Assembly (NCBI GenBank): GCA_024734495.1
Contig: JALMQS010000128.1
Span: 24,587,860 to 24,651,859, forward strand
Direction: 5' to 3'
DNA length: 64,000 nt
DNA from: Forficula auricularia
Lineage: Eukaryota; Arthropoda; Insecta; Dermaptera; Forficulidae
The notes beneath the pieces are model-generated. The model saw only the letters and a program-made list of their open reading frames with translations. It was not told where the DNA came from and did not search any database. The position numbers and the translations under genes are program-made. Positions 53,768 through 64,000 of the stretch are shown here, piece after piece; within the stretch, counting starts at the first letter, position 1, and every line of letters starts with the position of its first letter.

Positions 53768-56700
53768 ATGACATCAATTAAAATCAATTTAACTAATACT
53801 AATGACATCAATTAAAATCAATTTCTGCAACATTCGCGGTCTATCTCGCAATTCGAATTTACACGACGTATTTCAACATCTCGAACATGAAAAACCTGCT
53901 CTTTTAGGCCTATCCGAAACTATAATTGACGTAAATAAATCTAACTGTCGTGACTACCAATTCGAAAACTATACACTTCATTCAAAATTTCGAAAAAAGG
54001 AGGGGTCTGCTGTTATATTAGAAAGGACATCCCTAGTAGGCGTTTAACTAATCTAGAATCCAATGAATTCGATGCCATATGGATCAAAATCACGTTAGGC
54101 CATTCAACTAAATTCTTCTGCATAATATATTTGCCCCCCAAAAACCCCAGATACAAACAATTTTTTGACTACCTCCTTGAGTGCCATTGCAATATCCTGA
54201 AAGAATTTCCATCTTCTGAAATATCTTTCCTAGGTGACTTTAACGTCCACAACAAAAATTGGCTAAAATTTTCTAGCCATAATTCCCCCGCAGGCTCCGA
54301 CGCTGAAATCTTCTCTACGGCGTGTGGCCTCACACAAATTATTAACGGCCCCACAAGAATCCCAGACAAAGCCAATGAAAAATCCAATCTTCTCGATCTT
54401 TTCATCACTTCACACCCTTCGTCCTATGAAGCAAAAATTTCGGCCCCTTTAGGTAAATCTGACCACAATCTGATAAAAATTAAAACCTCCGCCAATTTGC
54501 CAAAACCCCCGTCACCCCACTCCAACCCCAGAAAAATATGGCTAGTCGATAACGATAACATTAATTGGAATGACATGCGTAACTTTTTTGCCGCTTACCA
54601 GTGGAATGAACTCTGCATCAGAGATAAAAACGCTTCAGAATTCGCAGACGCCCTTAACGAGGCAATTCAAATAGGCTTAGAAACCTATATCCCCTCAAAA
54701 TTGATTAAAGGGAACAAGGATTCTAAGCCTTGGTTTGGTAGACAATGCGCAGATTCCGTCCGTGAAAAAAACAAATCTTTTCAGAAATGGCAACTTTCAC
54801 AGCTAGAATGTGACCGAGTTGCATTTACCAAGTCGCGAAGCTCATGCAAAAAAATCATCTCTGAGGCAAAGAAATCATTCGACCAGAGGATAGCTGACCG
54901 TCTCGCATCTTGCCCCAATGGAAAACGGGCCTTTTTCTCGTTACACAAGGCAATAAATAGAAATTTCGCGTCCCCCTCACTTCCGCCCCTCTTTCACCCA
55001 AATGGTTCAGTAGCCACGACCCCCGCTGAAAAAGCCGAATCACTAGCATCCTATTTCGCAACTAACTCCACTTTAGATGACAAAGGGCTTAACCCGCCCA
55101 CTTATACCCCCCAAACCAACCTCATGGGCAAAATAATTTTCAGGCCCCAAATAATCATAAAAGCCATTAATAAATTAAATTCCAAATCCGCCGCAGGCCC
55201 GGATAACATCCCACCAATTCTCATTAAAAAATGCGCCCCTGAACTTGCCCCTATCTTATCCAAGCTATTCCAACTCTCTTACGAGTCGGGCATATTCCCC
55301 AAAAGCTGGAAAATAGCCAGAGTAACACCTATTCCTAAAAAAGGAGACACATCACAAATCTCTAATTACAGGCCTATCTCGATCACCTCTGTTCTTTCCA
55401 AATTAATGGAATTAGTCATAAACCAACACGTCCTTCATCACTTAGAAAACAATAAATTAATTCACGATAGGCAATATGGATTCAGACAAAATCGTTCCAC
55501 AGGCGACATCTTAACCTATGTCACCCACACCTTGAACAATACTCTAGAGGCCGGAAAAGAAACCCTCGCTGTAGCCCTTGATATCTCCAAAGCTTTTGAC
55601 CAGGTTTGGCACAAAAATCTTCTTGCCAAACTGCCAGCCTTTGGATTCACACCAACACTTCGCAAATGGATTGAAAGCTTTCTGACAAACCGAAGTATAA
55701 AAGTTGTGGTGGATGGAACATCTTCTGAATCGTTCTCCACAAACTCTGGTGTTCCCCAAGGCTCTGTAATCTCCTCCACACTCTTCCTTATTTATATAAA
55801 CGACCTTATTGATCAAACGGCAAACCCCACTCATTGTTACGCCGACGATAGCACTCTACACGGCAAACCCTCTCTCCCGAATAATCGAATCAATATTGCC
55901 TCCTCAATTACTCTCGACCTAGACAAACTGAATAAATGGGGCTCTCAAAATTTAGTTAACTTCAATTCAAACAAGACTCAATGTTGTCTAATTTCTAGGC
56001 GCGAAAATAGAGATTTCCCTGATATTCACTTCGATTCGAATACCCTGAAAATGTGTGACAGCCTATCCATGTTGGGCGTCTCTGTCGCATCTGACCTGTC
56101 TTGGAATGAACACATCTCCTCTGTGGCGAAATCTGCAGCAAGGAAGATTGGCTTCTTATTCAGGTCCAAGCGATTTTACAAACCCCCACAACTTCTCACC
56201 ATCTACAAGGCCCAAATCCGCCCCTGTCTCGAATACGGCTCTCATCTGTGGAGAGGAGCCTCAAAATATTCTCTTGCTACCCTTGATGCAATTCAGAAAC
56301 GAGCCGTCAGGCTAATTGACGATTCTACCCTCACCGACTCCCTCGACTCGCTGGCTCATCGAAGAGATGTCTCCGCCCTTTCCCTTTTCTATAGATACTA
56401 TCACGGCAGGTGCTCTGATGAGATAAAATCAATAATTCCCCCAAAGCATGCTTTGCACGCAGCACACGTTTTGCCGACTCCCAACACTCTTTCGCGGTCA
56501 AATTAGAAAAGTGCCGGACCACTTCATTCGCGAATTCATATATCCCCATGACTTCAAGGAACTGGAACTCTCTTCCAGCCTCTATCTTTCCCAGCACCTA
56601 TGATCTTCAAACCTTCAAAACCAGGGTGCATAGACACCTACGTCTACACCCTCTCACTTAAACAACTTTCCCTTCTCTTCGGTAATGCAAGGGTCTTTTC

Positions 56701-56772
56701 GAGATCCATAGGGGCTACATCTTTACTGGTGCACCCCTTCTTGCATTCGATTGCATTAAAAAAAAAAAAAAA
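53768..56772 (+). mobile_element. Jockey/CR1-like LINE with poly-A tail, almost full ORF2
   Basis: Contains the endonuclease/reverse transcriptase ORF below, a 3' UTR with cgagatccataggggctaca, and an A15 tail at 56758-56772. A 34-bp tandem duplication (aatgacatcaattaaaatca...) lies at the 5' edge. No ORF1 seen. Truncated relatives lie at 28570-29030. Confidence 0.8.
53802..56661 (+). pseudogene. LINE ORF2 (endonuclease and reverse transcriptase) with two frameshifts
   Basis: Read in three frames: 53802 to about 54000; about 54005-56490; 56491-56661. The endonuclease begins MTSIKINFCNIRGLSRNSNL, has LLGLSET, FLGDFNVHNKNW and a KSDHN motif. Reverse transcriptase has NYRPISITSVLSKLMELV, ALDISKAFDQVWH, SGVPQGSVISSTLFLIYIND and the catalytic YADDS near 55840. 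The C-terminus has RPCLEYGSHLWRGA and, after the second shift, [13 protein letters not shown] and [12 protein letters not shown]. The first shift lies in the A/G-rich run near 53997-54005, where the other frame continues VCCYIRKDIPSRRL. The reading frame is otherwise open over about 950 residues, so the copy is young. Codon use is more GC-balanced than the LINE at 5205. Confidence 0.85.
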
Positions 56773-56775
56773 GAA

Positions 56776-57362
56776 ATCGTTAATATGCAAGATATCACCT
56801 TTAATTAGTAGGGAAATTGTGTGAGATTTCTCTGTGTGTGTGGGTGGGATTAATTAATGCCTGTGAATACCCTGACTAATCATCCCGTGGCTGATGTTTA
56901 CCTTGCACTGTTTCTTGTCCTATTTATTCTTCCTCCTTAGACCTTAATCCTTTGGTGGTTTTCTACCTGTGCATCGATCCGGCTGCCTGGTCAGGTCATC
57001 ATGCCACCCACCCCAGAGGGAATCAAATTGATATTTCCACCCCCAATACTCCCCAATATCCCTACTCATCCCTTATTCCACCGCTAACACGGCCATATAA
57101 TGGATTCGCAATTCTGACCATTAACATCTATGGTACATACTCTGGTAGGGAATTAAAATATAATAAATAGTAATGATCTTAATGATCACATCCGTTTATA
57201 TTTGATTGACATTCATTAAGAAATAAATGAGGTTTACAATCATCTGAATACTCTCACTCTTACTATTTAAGTAGGCGTTAATCTGTAATTTTTTGCTTTA
57301 AGCAAAAAGTGATATATTAAAATATTTATCTATCTTATATTCTTATCTATTTATCTATCTAC
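56776..57362. other. spacer, nothing recognised
   Basis: Mixed composition, with a 72-codon open frame (56952-57170) without recognisable motifs. Tandem 'tatctat' text near 57330-57360. Confidence 0.35.
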
Positions 57363-58505
57363 TCTTATTAAACGAGCAAAAATTGTTTATATATTTATTT
57401 GTATATATATATATATATGTAAGTCGGTGATTAAAAGGACTACTTTAATTGATTGCTAAAACATATAGATTTTATTTACATTAAATATACAATTGAATAA
57501 TTAAGTTATTATATACAGGTTATAATCAATTCTTACCTAAAACATATAGAATTGATTAAATGTAGTTTCTTCGGGATGGATGATAAAATATAAAATAAAT
57601 GTATAAATTACACTTTAACAATATATCTTCAATTAATATTATTTAATTACTATTATTAATTATATTAATGTTTTGATTCCCTTAAACGTGAATTAGATGA
57701 CAGTTAAGCTTAGAACAGTGTTGGCAACTTAACTTATTAGCTGTCCCTAGTTAGTGGCGCTTAAATATAAAATGGGGTATTTTATATTTATATATATGTA
57801 TCTTAGTTCTATTTTGAAAACGGCTCTACCGATTTTGATGAAATTCACGGGTTAGAGGGCTTTTGGGATGACAATTCGATCTGTCACGGTCTCATCTTCG
57901 ACAAAATTGTTTTTGATGGGGTTTTTTTTCCTAAAAAAATTAATTATTCTCAGGTAGACAAATCCCATTTTTAGGGTTTTAAAAAAGGTAACTCTTTTAC
58001 TTTTTGTACCCAGGCAGACAATGGGTTTGGGTTAACTCATTGTTCTCAAAGGCCTTGAAAAAGTATTGTGATTAAACGTTAGACTTATTAATAAACGTAT
58101 TATAATTGTTTTTATAAAGAACATTATTTATTTAATAGAATAAAAAATAGTCAAGAATTTATTTAAAAATATCTTTTGCATAAAAAGGTCTCAATTTTTT
58201 GAAAAAATAACACATTTTGATAGGTTTTATTTATTAACAATTGGATGAATAAAAATGAATCATGGGGGTGAATCAAAACAGGTGCAGGAGGTGGGATATC
58301 CGGGGGTGAGGTCGAGGCGGGGTAGAAGTGGGGGGGGGGTCCAGTGGGCGAATACTATATATATTTATATCATTTTTAATTTGAAAAGGGTTCTCAAATA
58401 AAAATTGACTATTTTATCAGAATTTTAAATTAAAAATAATATTAAAATAAAGCTTTTAACTGAAGGAAAAAGTTACCGAGCATCGCTCGGTGCTTCCAGG
58501 TACTC
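57363..58505 (+). mobile_element. Helitron family B copy with an internal insertion
   Basis: 5' TCTTATTAAACGAGCAAAAA (57363); 3' hairpin ACCGAGCATCGCTCGGT then GCTTCCAGGTACTCTAG at 58505 followed by T. Internal markers: gattttgatgaaattcacgg, gatctgtcacggtctcatct, and a G-rich tract 58260-58345. About 360 bp (57419-57785) interrupt the AT-rich 5' region and look unrelated. Confidence 0.65.
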
Positions 58506-59214
58506 TAGTCTTATTACACGAGCAAAACTTGTATTTATATATTTATTTATATATTTGTATCTTAGTTCTATTTTGAAAACTGCTCTACCGATTTTGATGA
58601 AACAAATTCTATTAACTTGATATTTTCTTAATTAAAGTAATTATTGATAGATGAAAATATCAAAAAAAAGTTTGTTGACATTTTTTTCAATTATCTTTTA
58701 TTTATTAATTGGTTTTTTAATTTTAAAATCCACTAATAGGTTATAACAAATATTATTATACATTATATTAAAATTAGGATTTTTGTTTGTTTTTTAATTA
58801 ACAGGTGTCTAAATCATAACATTACAGGTGGATTCATAATAAAACAGGTGTGTTTACAAATAAAGTGGTTGAAGTGGCATTTTTTTATATAACTTGGAAA
58901 CAAATCTTATTTAATTTTATGTTTTTATTTCAGATTCTATACGATTACTTTTTTTATTATTATTTTCCTATTTATTTTTTTATAATGTTTATCAATAAAT
59001 ATGAACGAATGTGGACAAATTGGTGTACGAGTAAACAAATATACACATAATATGTAGACCATTAGAAAACTAGAAATGCAAAAACTGGGTGCGGGGTGGG
59101 GTGGATGTGGGAGGTGCAGGAGGTGGGGTGCAGTTGTGGGGGCGAGGTGCGTGGTTTCGGGGGGGGGCGGTCCAGAGGGCGTGTATTATATATATTTGTA
59201 TTTTTTTTAATTTG
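58506..59214 (+). mobile_element. Helitron family B, 5' part of a second copy in tandem
   Basis: Starts TCTTATTACACGAGCAAAAC directly after the CTAG of the preceding copy. It has cttagttctattttgaaaac and the G-rich tract near 59085-59180. The 3' hairpin is missing; sequence changes at about 59215. Confidence 0.55.
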
Positions 59215-59412
59215 GTTACCGTCCGGAAGGAAAATTGTGGATGCAAGTGTTATAGAAGAAGCACAAAAATTGATTGCAGATGGAAAAAGCAAACGAAGAG
59301 TAGCGGAACTACTTGGTATGTCCGAGTCTAGTCTAAGAAAAAGATTGAAAGTAGTGACTGTACCCCAATCGTTAGGTCGATATACTCAGCGGGCTGAAAA
59401 TTTCGTAGGCTG
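59215..59412 (+). pseudogene. psq-type HTH fragment of a DNA transposase
   Basis: Reads VIEEAQKLIADGKSKRRVAE, LLGMSESSLRKRL, then VPQSLGRYTQ. This is the HTH of a pogo/CENP-B-like transposase N-terminus. The frame stops at 59413, where mariner sequence begins. Only the DNA-binding segment remains. Confidence 0.6.
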
Positions 59413-59417
59413 ACACA

Positions 59418-59794
59418 TAAATGGCGCCTCTAGTATCAAATCCACATGATTATTAGTTAGCCCCAACCTTCAAAAGACGCGTGTATAAATTTGACAGCTG
59501 TTGCACTATTAGTATCTGAGTTATAGCATTTTTAGTGAAAGAACTTTTAGTACTTTGAAAAAATGGATAAAAAGGAATTTCGTGTGTTAATAAAGCATTG
59601 CTTTTTGGCGAAAAAAATACTGTTGAAACCAAGGTTTGGCTTGATAAACATTATTCGGACTTTGCACCAGCAAAATCAAGCATAGAAAAGTGGTTTGCTA
59701 AATTTAAACGAGGCGAAATGATCACCGAGGACGATGCACGCAGTGGACGCCCCAAAGAGGCAGTTATCGACGAAAACATCAAATGGATTGCCTC
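59418..59794 (+). pseudogene. mariner transposase, 5' fragment
   Basis: A mariner-like leader (ccaaccttcaaaagacgcgt) is followed by ATG at 59563 and MDKKEFRVLIKHCFLAKK. After a frameshift near 59610 it continues NTVETKVWLDKHYSDFAPAK and DDARSGRPKEAVIDENIK. This is the paired HTH region of mariner transposases. It is cut at 59794 by an inserted MITE, and the DDD catalytic domain is absent. Confidence 0.85.
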
Positions 59795-60012
59795 TAAGGG
59801 CCAGTTGTATGTCGGTTGGTAAAGTCTTTGTAAAAGATGACAAAGGGTAAAAAAACAACTTAAAATTCACCTTTTGCCTGGCCGGATGGCCAATCAGCTG
59901 AAAGTACGTGTTATCTGATTGGCCATCACGCCTGGCACAATGTGAATTCTAAGGTTTTACCCTTTGTCAACTTTTACAAAGACTTTACCAACCGACATTC
60001 AACTGGCCCTAA
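59795..60012. mobile_element. 218-bp MITE with TAAGGGCCAGTTG ends
   Basis: TAAGGGCCAGTTGTATGTCG and CGACATTCAACTGGCCCTAA are inverted termini. The stem continues through ggtaaagtctttgtaaaag and gacaaagggtaa. Loop-proximal ctgattggccatc/gatggccaatcag blocks add a second stem. It is inserted in the mariner fragment. Confidence 0.85.
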
Positions 60013-60496
60013 GAACAGCAACTTCTTTGCCCATGGCTCGATAGGCCATGCTTTCGCAGTCCCTATGCATACTGAACATTGGGATCAAGCCAGCATTTGC
60101 CCTTTTGCTCTACACGAGGTTTCTGTCCTCGCTGAGCTGGCCTTAGGACACCTGCGTTATTTTTTGATGGCAGGGTCTCCGAATCGGATCGAGCATAACA
60201 TGACCTGGAATAATAATGAATATACAAAAGTAATCTCTTGTATTTCATAATAAATATGAAAACAGAAAATTACCCAGCAATTATTATTAATGTAACCCAG
60301 CGTTATACTCTTGGTGCAAGAATATGGTAACATTATATCACAAAGTGAATATAATATACTATACACGCTCCGCTTAACCGAATAAGTAGGGAAACAATGA
60401 AAGTAGTGGTATTTCAAAGTCGTTATAATGAACAAAGCCCACTACAGCTCCCACTTATTTTACTATGCCCTTGTGGGCTGTGATTATTGACAATAA
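60013..60496. other. unassigned, GC-balanced segment
   Basis: 60013-60215 is noticeably GC-richer than average and open on the plus strand (GSIGHAFAVPMHTEHWDQAS...), but I recognise no family. It does not continue the mariner reading frame. The rest is AT-rich. Confidence 0.35.
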
Positions 60497-61002
60497 TGTA
60501 GGAAATTAATTGTTTAATTAAGCATTTAATTTAAAAGTGAATTATATTGAATTCTGTTTAAGATCATATGTTTGCCACATGTCCCGTCTGGGCTTTTTGT
60601 GAGGCTTCTTTCTTCTTAGCTGGGTATTGTCCCTTCAGGCTAAAAGCATGTAATAAATATTATTATGACAACTTGTGTTCGAGAGGGCTGGTCAGCTGAC
60701 ACTCATATGCATGTGTATATGTGTACGTGTTTCAGCTGAGAGGCAGTCGTTGACAAGGCGTCAGTTGGTTGAGAAACGAGTGATGGTTAAGACATGCTTG
60801 TCGATTTGATATAGTTGAAAGCCAGTGGTGCTTAAGATGACACGATGTATTAATTAACGATGTGTATTATGATGTTTGACGACGACCCCTAGACACGAAT
60901 ATGTATAACCCCCTTTGTGTAAATAAATATATATATAAAGAATGAATTAGTGTGTTATTTCACCCCTATGAGCGAAGGGGGTGAAACCCCCCCCCTCCTA
61001 CA
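60497..61002. mobile_element. solo LTR, 506 bp, with 4-bp target duplication
   Basis: Begins TGTAGGA and ends TCCTACA (7-bp inverted terminal repeat with TG...CA). Flanked by ATAA on both sides (60493-60496 and 61003-61006). It contains a TATA-like tatatatataaag near 60933 and upstream AATAAA-type text. No internal domain is adjacent. A 4-bp duplication suits Gypsy/Ty3-type elements. Orientation is uncertain, though the TATA and polyA placement suggest plus. Confidence 0.75.
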
Positions 61003-61784
61003 ATAATAAACTAGGTTTATATTTGACAATAATCACTGTCTGCCAAACAAATGAGAAGCAGTAATTGAACTAGATGCTGAATACGCTCCAGTATAAACAA
61101 TTAAACATGTTTCTGTTGAATTTTTATCTTTCTTCGTATCATAATAAAATAAAAAACCAGCGGGTAATTATGCACACACCTAATAGTTTAAAGAAAACTC
61201 GGTATGATCGTGAGAGAGGTGCATTTTGTGAAGCTGTATATATTGATTGTGTTTTTGTCATTTAGATGGAAACCCAAGAATAGCCATCAGGGAACTTAAA
61301 TGGTCAAAGGTCATGGCATCCATAAGCAGCCAACAGACCAGACCAAAAACACTTCAAAAATTAATCAGCCCCCCCCCCACACGCATGAAAGCTTCTTAAA
61401 TAATTGAATTCGAGACTATTCAACTCACTCCCTAAGGAATAAATAAACATTCCCTGGGCAGAACAGATAAAAGAGAGAAGATTTCACACTTGTCATCATG
61501 TTTCACAATTCAATAGGGAAAACTGTTTCCCTGTTCAATATAATTAACTTTAGGATTAATTAATTAAGAGAATTATGGGCGTGATGAAAAAAAATACCTT
61601 TAAAATATTATTCTAAATCGCATGCGGCCCAGCGCTAAGATAAATGCGGCCCGAAATAAAATCACAAACTTCTTAAAAACATTGATATTTTTGATATATA
61701 CTATATTAATCAGATTCTGGGGGATCCGGACCATCACAAAGTCAAGGAAGAAACAATGGAAGAATAACGCCAAAAATCCATACA
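61003..61784. other. spacer, nothing firm
   Basis: No host exon. gcatgcggcccagcgctaag near 61620 resembles the interior of hAT ends. A C9 run lies near 61370. Confidence 0.4.
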
Positions 61785-61883
61785 AACCTGGGCACCTTTA
61801 ACATCAACACACTCATCCGGCCAGGAAAAATTACCTGACCATGGAACTCGATAACACGTTCCGGAAAAAGATAGAGGCGTGGA
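61785..61883 (+). pseudogene. RTE-type endonuclease N-terminal remnant
   Basis: One frame reads LGTFNINTLIRPGKIT, like the opening of RTE endonucleases (GTFNVRTL...PGK). The remnant continues beyond the inserted element at 61884-62384 (gtggaaggtacaaccagaaa). Short and decayed. Confidence 0.45.
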
Positions 61884-62384
61884 CATGCGCGGATCCAGGG
61901 GGGCGATGGGGGCGACCGCCCCCCAAAGCATTGGAGATCAATATTTTTTATTATTATAAATACTATTATTATTATAAATTATTCGTTGTTTCAATAATAT
62001 AGAGAAGTAGCTGCAGTTTATTATCAGAGAGGCTTTTATATCGAATATCTTGCCTTTTACAGTTAAGGTTAGCCAGCATAAGAATCATATTCAATGTATC
62101 TAAAATAAGACAAGACATTCAGGGCTCCACTGATAAGCAGTACCGAAAGTGGAACATAGGTGGCAGGCTAAGTGGTGTTTTACATATGTTTATTTAATTT
62201 TTTTTTTATAACATTAAATTTTAAAATTGAAGAAAATAAAGTTCTATTTAGGGGGGGGGGTTCGGAGTTTCTGCCCCCCCCCCCGCTTGGGCAATTCGAT
62301 CGCGACACACTTCCGAGATCAAAAGTAGATCTTATATACCGGCGACCGCCCCCCCCCCAAATCAGAGGTCTGGATCCGCGCCTT
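61884..62384. mobile_element. 501-bp hAT-like element with GCGCGGATCCAG ends
   Basis: Near-terminal inverted repeats GCGCGGATCCAG and CTGGATCCGCGC. An exact 8-bp direct repeat GGCGTGGA flanks it (61876-61883 and 62385-62392). G/C-rich homopolymers lie near both ends. No coding capacity. Confidence 0.75.
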
Positions 62385-62693
62385 GGCGTGGAAGGTACAA
62401 CCAGAAAGAAACATCTAGCTTTGCGTGATCCCAAGAGTCCAAACGCAACAAATAAGAATAATAATATATTTCCAAGCCTAACAAATAGAACAACATAAAG
62501 TACAATTCTATATCTATAAAACAAATAATAATAGCCAGATATAAAGTACAATATATGAATTAATGTGATAATGAATTTTGTGAATAATTCTCGTTGAAAG
62601 GGAATACTTACCTAACATGAATCTCCCCAGAAGAGGGATCAAATGGTCTTCATTAAATTAATAATGTATCTAAATTACCTACATTGTCTATAC

Positions 62694-62770
62694 CAGGGGT
62701 CGGCAACCTTTTGAGACGGAAGAGCCAAAAGTTACAATTTACAAAATTTCCCAGTTTTTAAAGAGCCACT
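62694..62770 (+). mobile_element. hAT-type terminus
   Basis: CAGGGGTCGGCAACCTTTTG followed by agacggaagagccaaaag is a common hAT left end. The partner end is not seen. Confidence 0.55.
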
Positions 62771-62886
62771 AACATTTTTGTTTCAATATTATTGATATTT
62801 GATTAGGATTAGGTATATAAATTTGATTTTTGATTTAAAATAAATAGCTTTAAATATTAAATAATATTTATTCATATAAAAACATA

Positions 62887-63143
62887 CATATCGTCGCCTT
62901 AGAGAGTAAACCTGCTAACTCACAACAAGGAAATTTTACAGGGCAGAGAGAAAACAAACAAAATTTAATATTGTTGTTATGGAAAAAAATATTTTTCACA
63001 TTTTTTTCTACAACTTACGATCGCAATTTTAAGTATCAGTTTTACTTGGACGATGCTGCATCTCTTTTTCTTTCGAACGGTATTAATATGTCATATATGA
63101 TAAAAATGGAGTTAGCAGGTTTACACTCTAAGCCGACGATATG
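62887..63143 (+). mobile_element. MITE of the CTTAGAGTGTAAACC family, copy 3 (best preserved)
   Basis: Outer termini CATATCGTCG and CGACGATATG, then CTTAGAGAGTAAACCTGC and (inverted) GCAGGTTTACACTCTAAG. The terminal inverted repeat totals about 35-40 bp. Compared with copies at 10869 and 27433. Confidence 0.85.
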
Positions 63144-63434
63144 TTTCGCACAATACATATTAAAGTATTTTAGCTAGCTCTACTAGAATAATAAAATTAG
63201 TAATCAAATAATATAACTATAATTAACGCCAACCTAACCGCTTAAAAGCCATCCCCAAATGAAGGTATACGAACCGATCAACCGAGCCAAACTGAATACA
63301 TCTTAACCAAACCTTACAAGGTTTATTTAGAAACCCATTTTTTATCTAATCGAACCGAGATCATAAACCGAACCTGTTCAAGTTGTTTTTTGACAGTGGG
63401 CAGCTGATCTTCGCCTTAGCCTAAAATAATATAA

Positions 63435-64000
63435 TCTTATTTATATTAAACGAGCAATTCTTGTATATATATATATATATATATCCGGTCGGGTTCTCTA
63501 AAACGGTTCTAACGATTTGGATGAAATTCACGGGTTAGGAGGGTTTTGTGTTGGACATTCGATCTGTCACGGTCTCATCTTCGGCTAAGTTGTTTTTGAT
63601 GGGTTTTTGTTAATTGAAATAATTATTCACAGGTGGTTGTCTCGATAAAAATGTTTATTTACATTTTTATTCAATTTCCTTTAATAAATAATTGGTTTTT
63701 TAATTTTATATCCCACAATAAGATCATTATAATTATTATTATATATTAAAAGTTGGGCAATTTAATTGATTAAAATCGAGTTTTAAATCCCACAAATATT
63801 AATTTGACAATTTAATTGATGAACTCAAAAATTGTTATTTAATTAAAAAAAAATAATTATACGGTATTTATTTATATACCTATAGGTAAATACATAATCT
63901 GTGGGCCTCTGAAGGCTAGAAATGCAAAAACTGGGTGCGTGGGCGGGGTAAATGTGGGGGTGAAGGAGGTGGAGTTTTCAGTGGTGGGGAGTCCGGGGGA
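63435..64000 (+). mobile_element. Helitron family B, 5' part, running off the window
   Basis: Starts TCTTATTTATATTAAACGAG, then an AT microsatellite, then cggttctaacgatttgg, gatctgtcacggtctcatct and, near 63900, gtgggcctctgaaggctaga with the G-rich tract. The 3' end is outside the window. Confidence 0.6.

Noticed and set aside
63440..63490. AT microsatellite as an independent feature
   Set aside because: It is the normal 5' AT-rich start of a family B Helitron.

Overview
The window looks like a nuclear scaffold from an arthropod, probably an insect. It is strongly AT-rich. It holds spliced metazoan genes with GT-AG introns, LINE retrotransposons, Helitrons, mariner/pogo fragments and very many short foldback DNA elements. 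Species and order cannot be fixed from the sequence alone. I see no prokaryotic features, CRISPR array, rRNA gene or intact tRNA gene.

Two host genes are recognisable. (1) A DENND6-type gene lies on the minus strand. Exon 1 (12858-13028) and exon 2 (10528-10800) splice in phase 0 to give the first 148 residues of a DENN-domain Rab exchange factor. I found no further exon to the left. (2) A complete mitochondrial CLPX gene lies on the plus strand in ten exons (20700-37307, 602 codons plus stop). It has a presequence, C4 zinc finger, Walker A and B, pore loop, ClpP-docking LGF loop and sensor-2. The genes are divergent, with about 7.7 kb between the start codons. CLPX introns are bimodal: three of 63-77 bp, and six of 1.2-4.3 kb packed with transposons.

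Layout. 1-5050: AT-rich flank with a GC-rich island, an RTE-type LINE remnant and a MITE. 5052-9879: hAT-like foldback element with an 8-bp target duplication, containing a 3.3-kb LINE and two inverted fragments of an uncharacterised protein. 9.9-13.6 kb: DENND6 exons among hairpins. 13.6-20.7 kb: foldback, Helitron, TTAA-MITE and a second hAT-like element. 20.7-37.3 kb: CLPX. 37.3-53.5 kb: no host gene recognised; tandem repeats, hairpins, a decayed transposase-like ORF, Helitrons, and a 4.6-kb inverted repeat with arms of about 0.9 kb. 53.8-56.8 kb: a nearly intact second LINE with two frameshifts. 57.3-64 kb: Helitron family B in head-to-tail order, HTH and mariner fragments, a solo LTR, further hAT-like pieces and MITEs.

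The most striking theme is inverted duplication. More than fifteen foldback structures (100 bp to 4.6 kb) occur. Because both arms survive, one arm often preserves the empty site of an element inserted in the other, as for a Helitron, a LINE and a 136-bp ribozyme-like repeat. Other items worth a second look are a family of short repeats with a hammerhead-like core, three hairpins of unrelated stem sequence that carry similar tRNA-like tips, and a TTAA MITE flanked by 146-bp direct repeats. All calls come from reading the sequence. No database search was possible.
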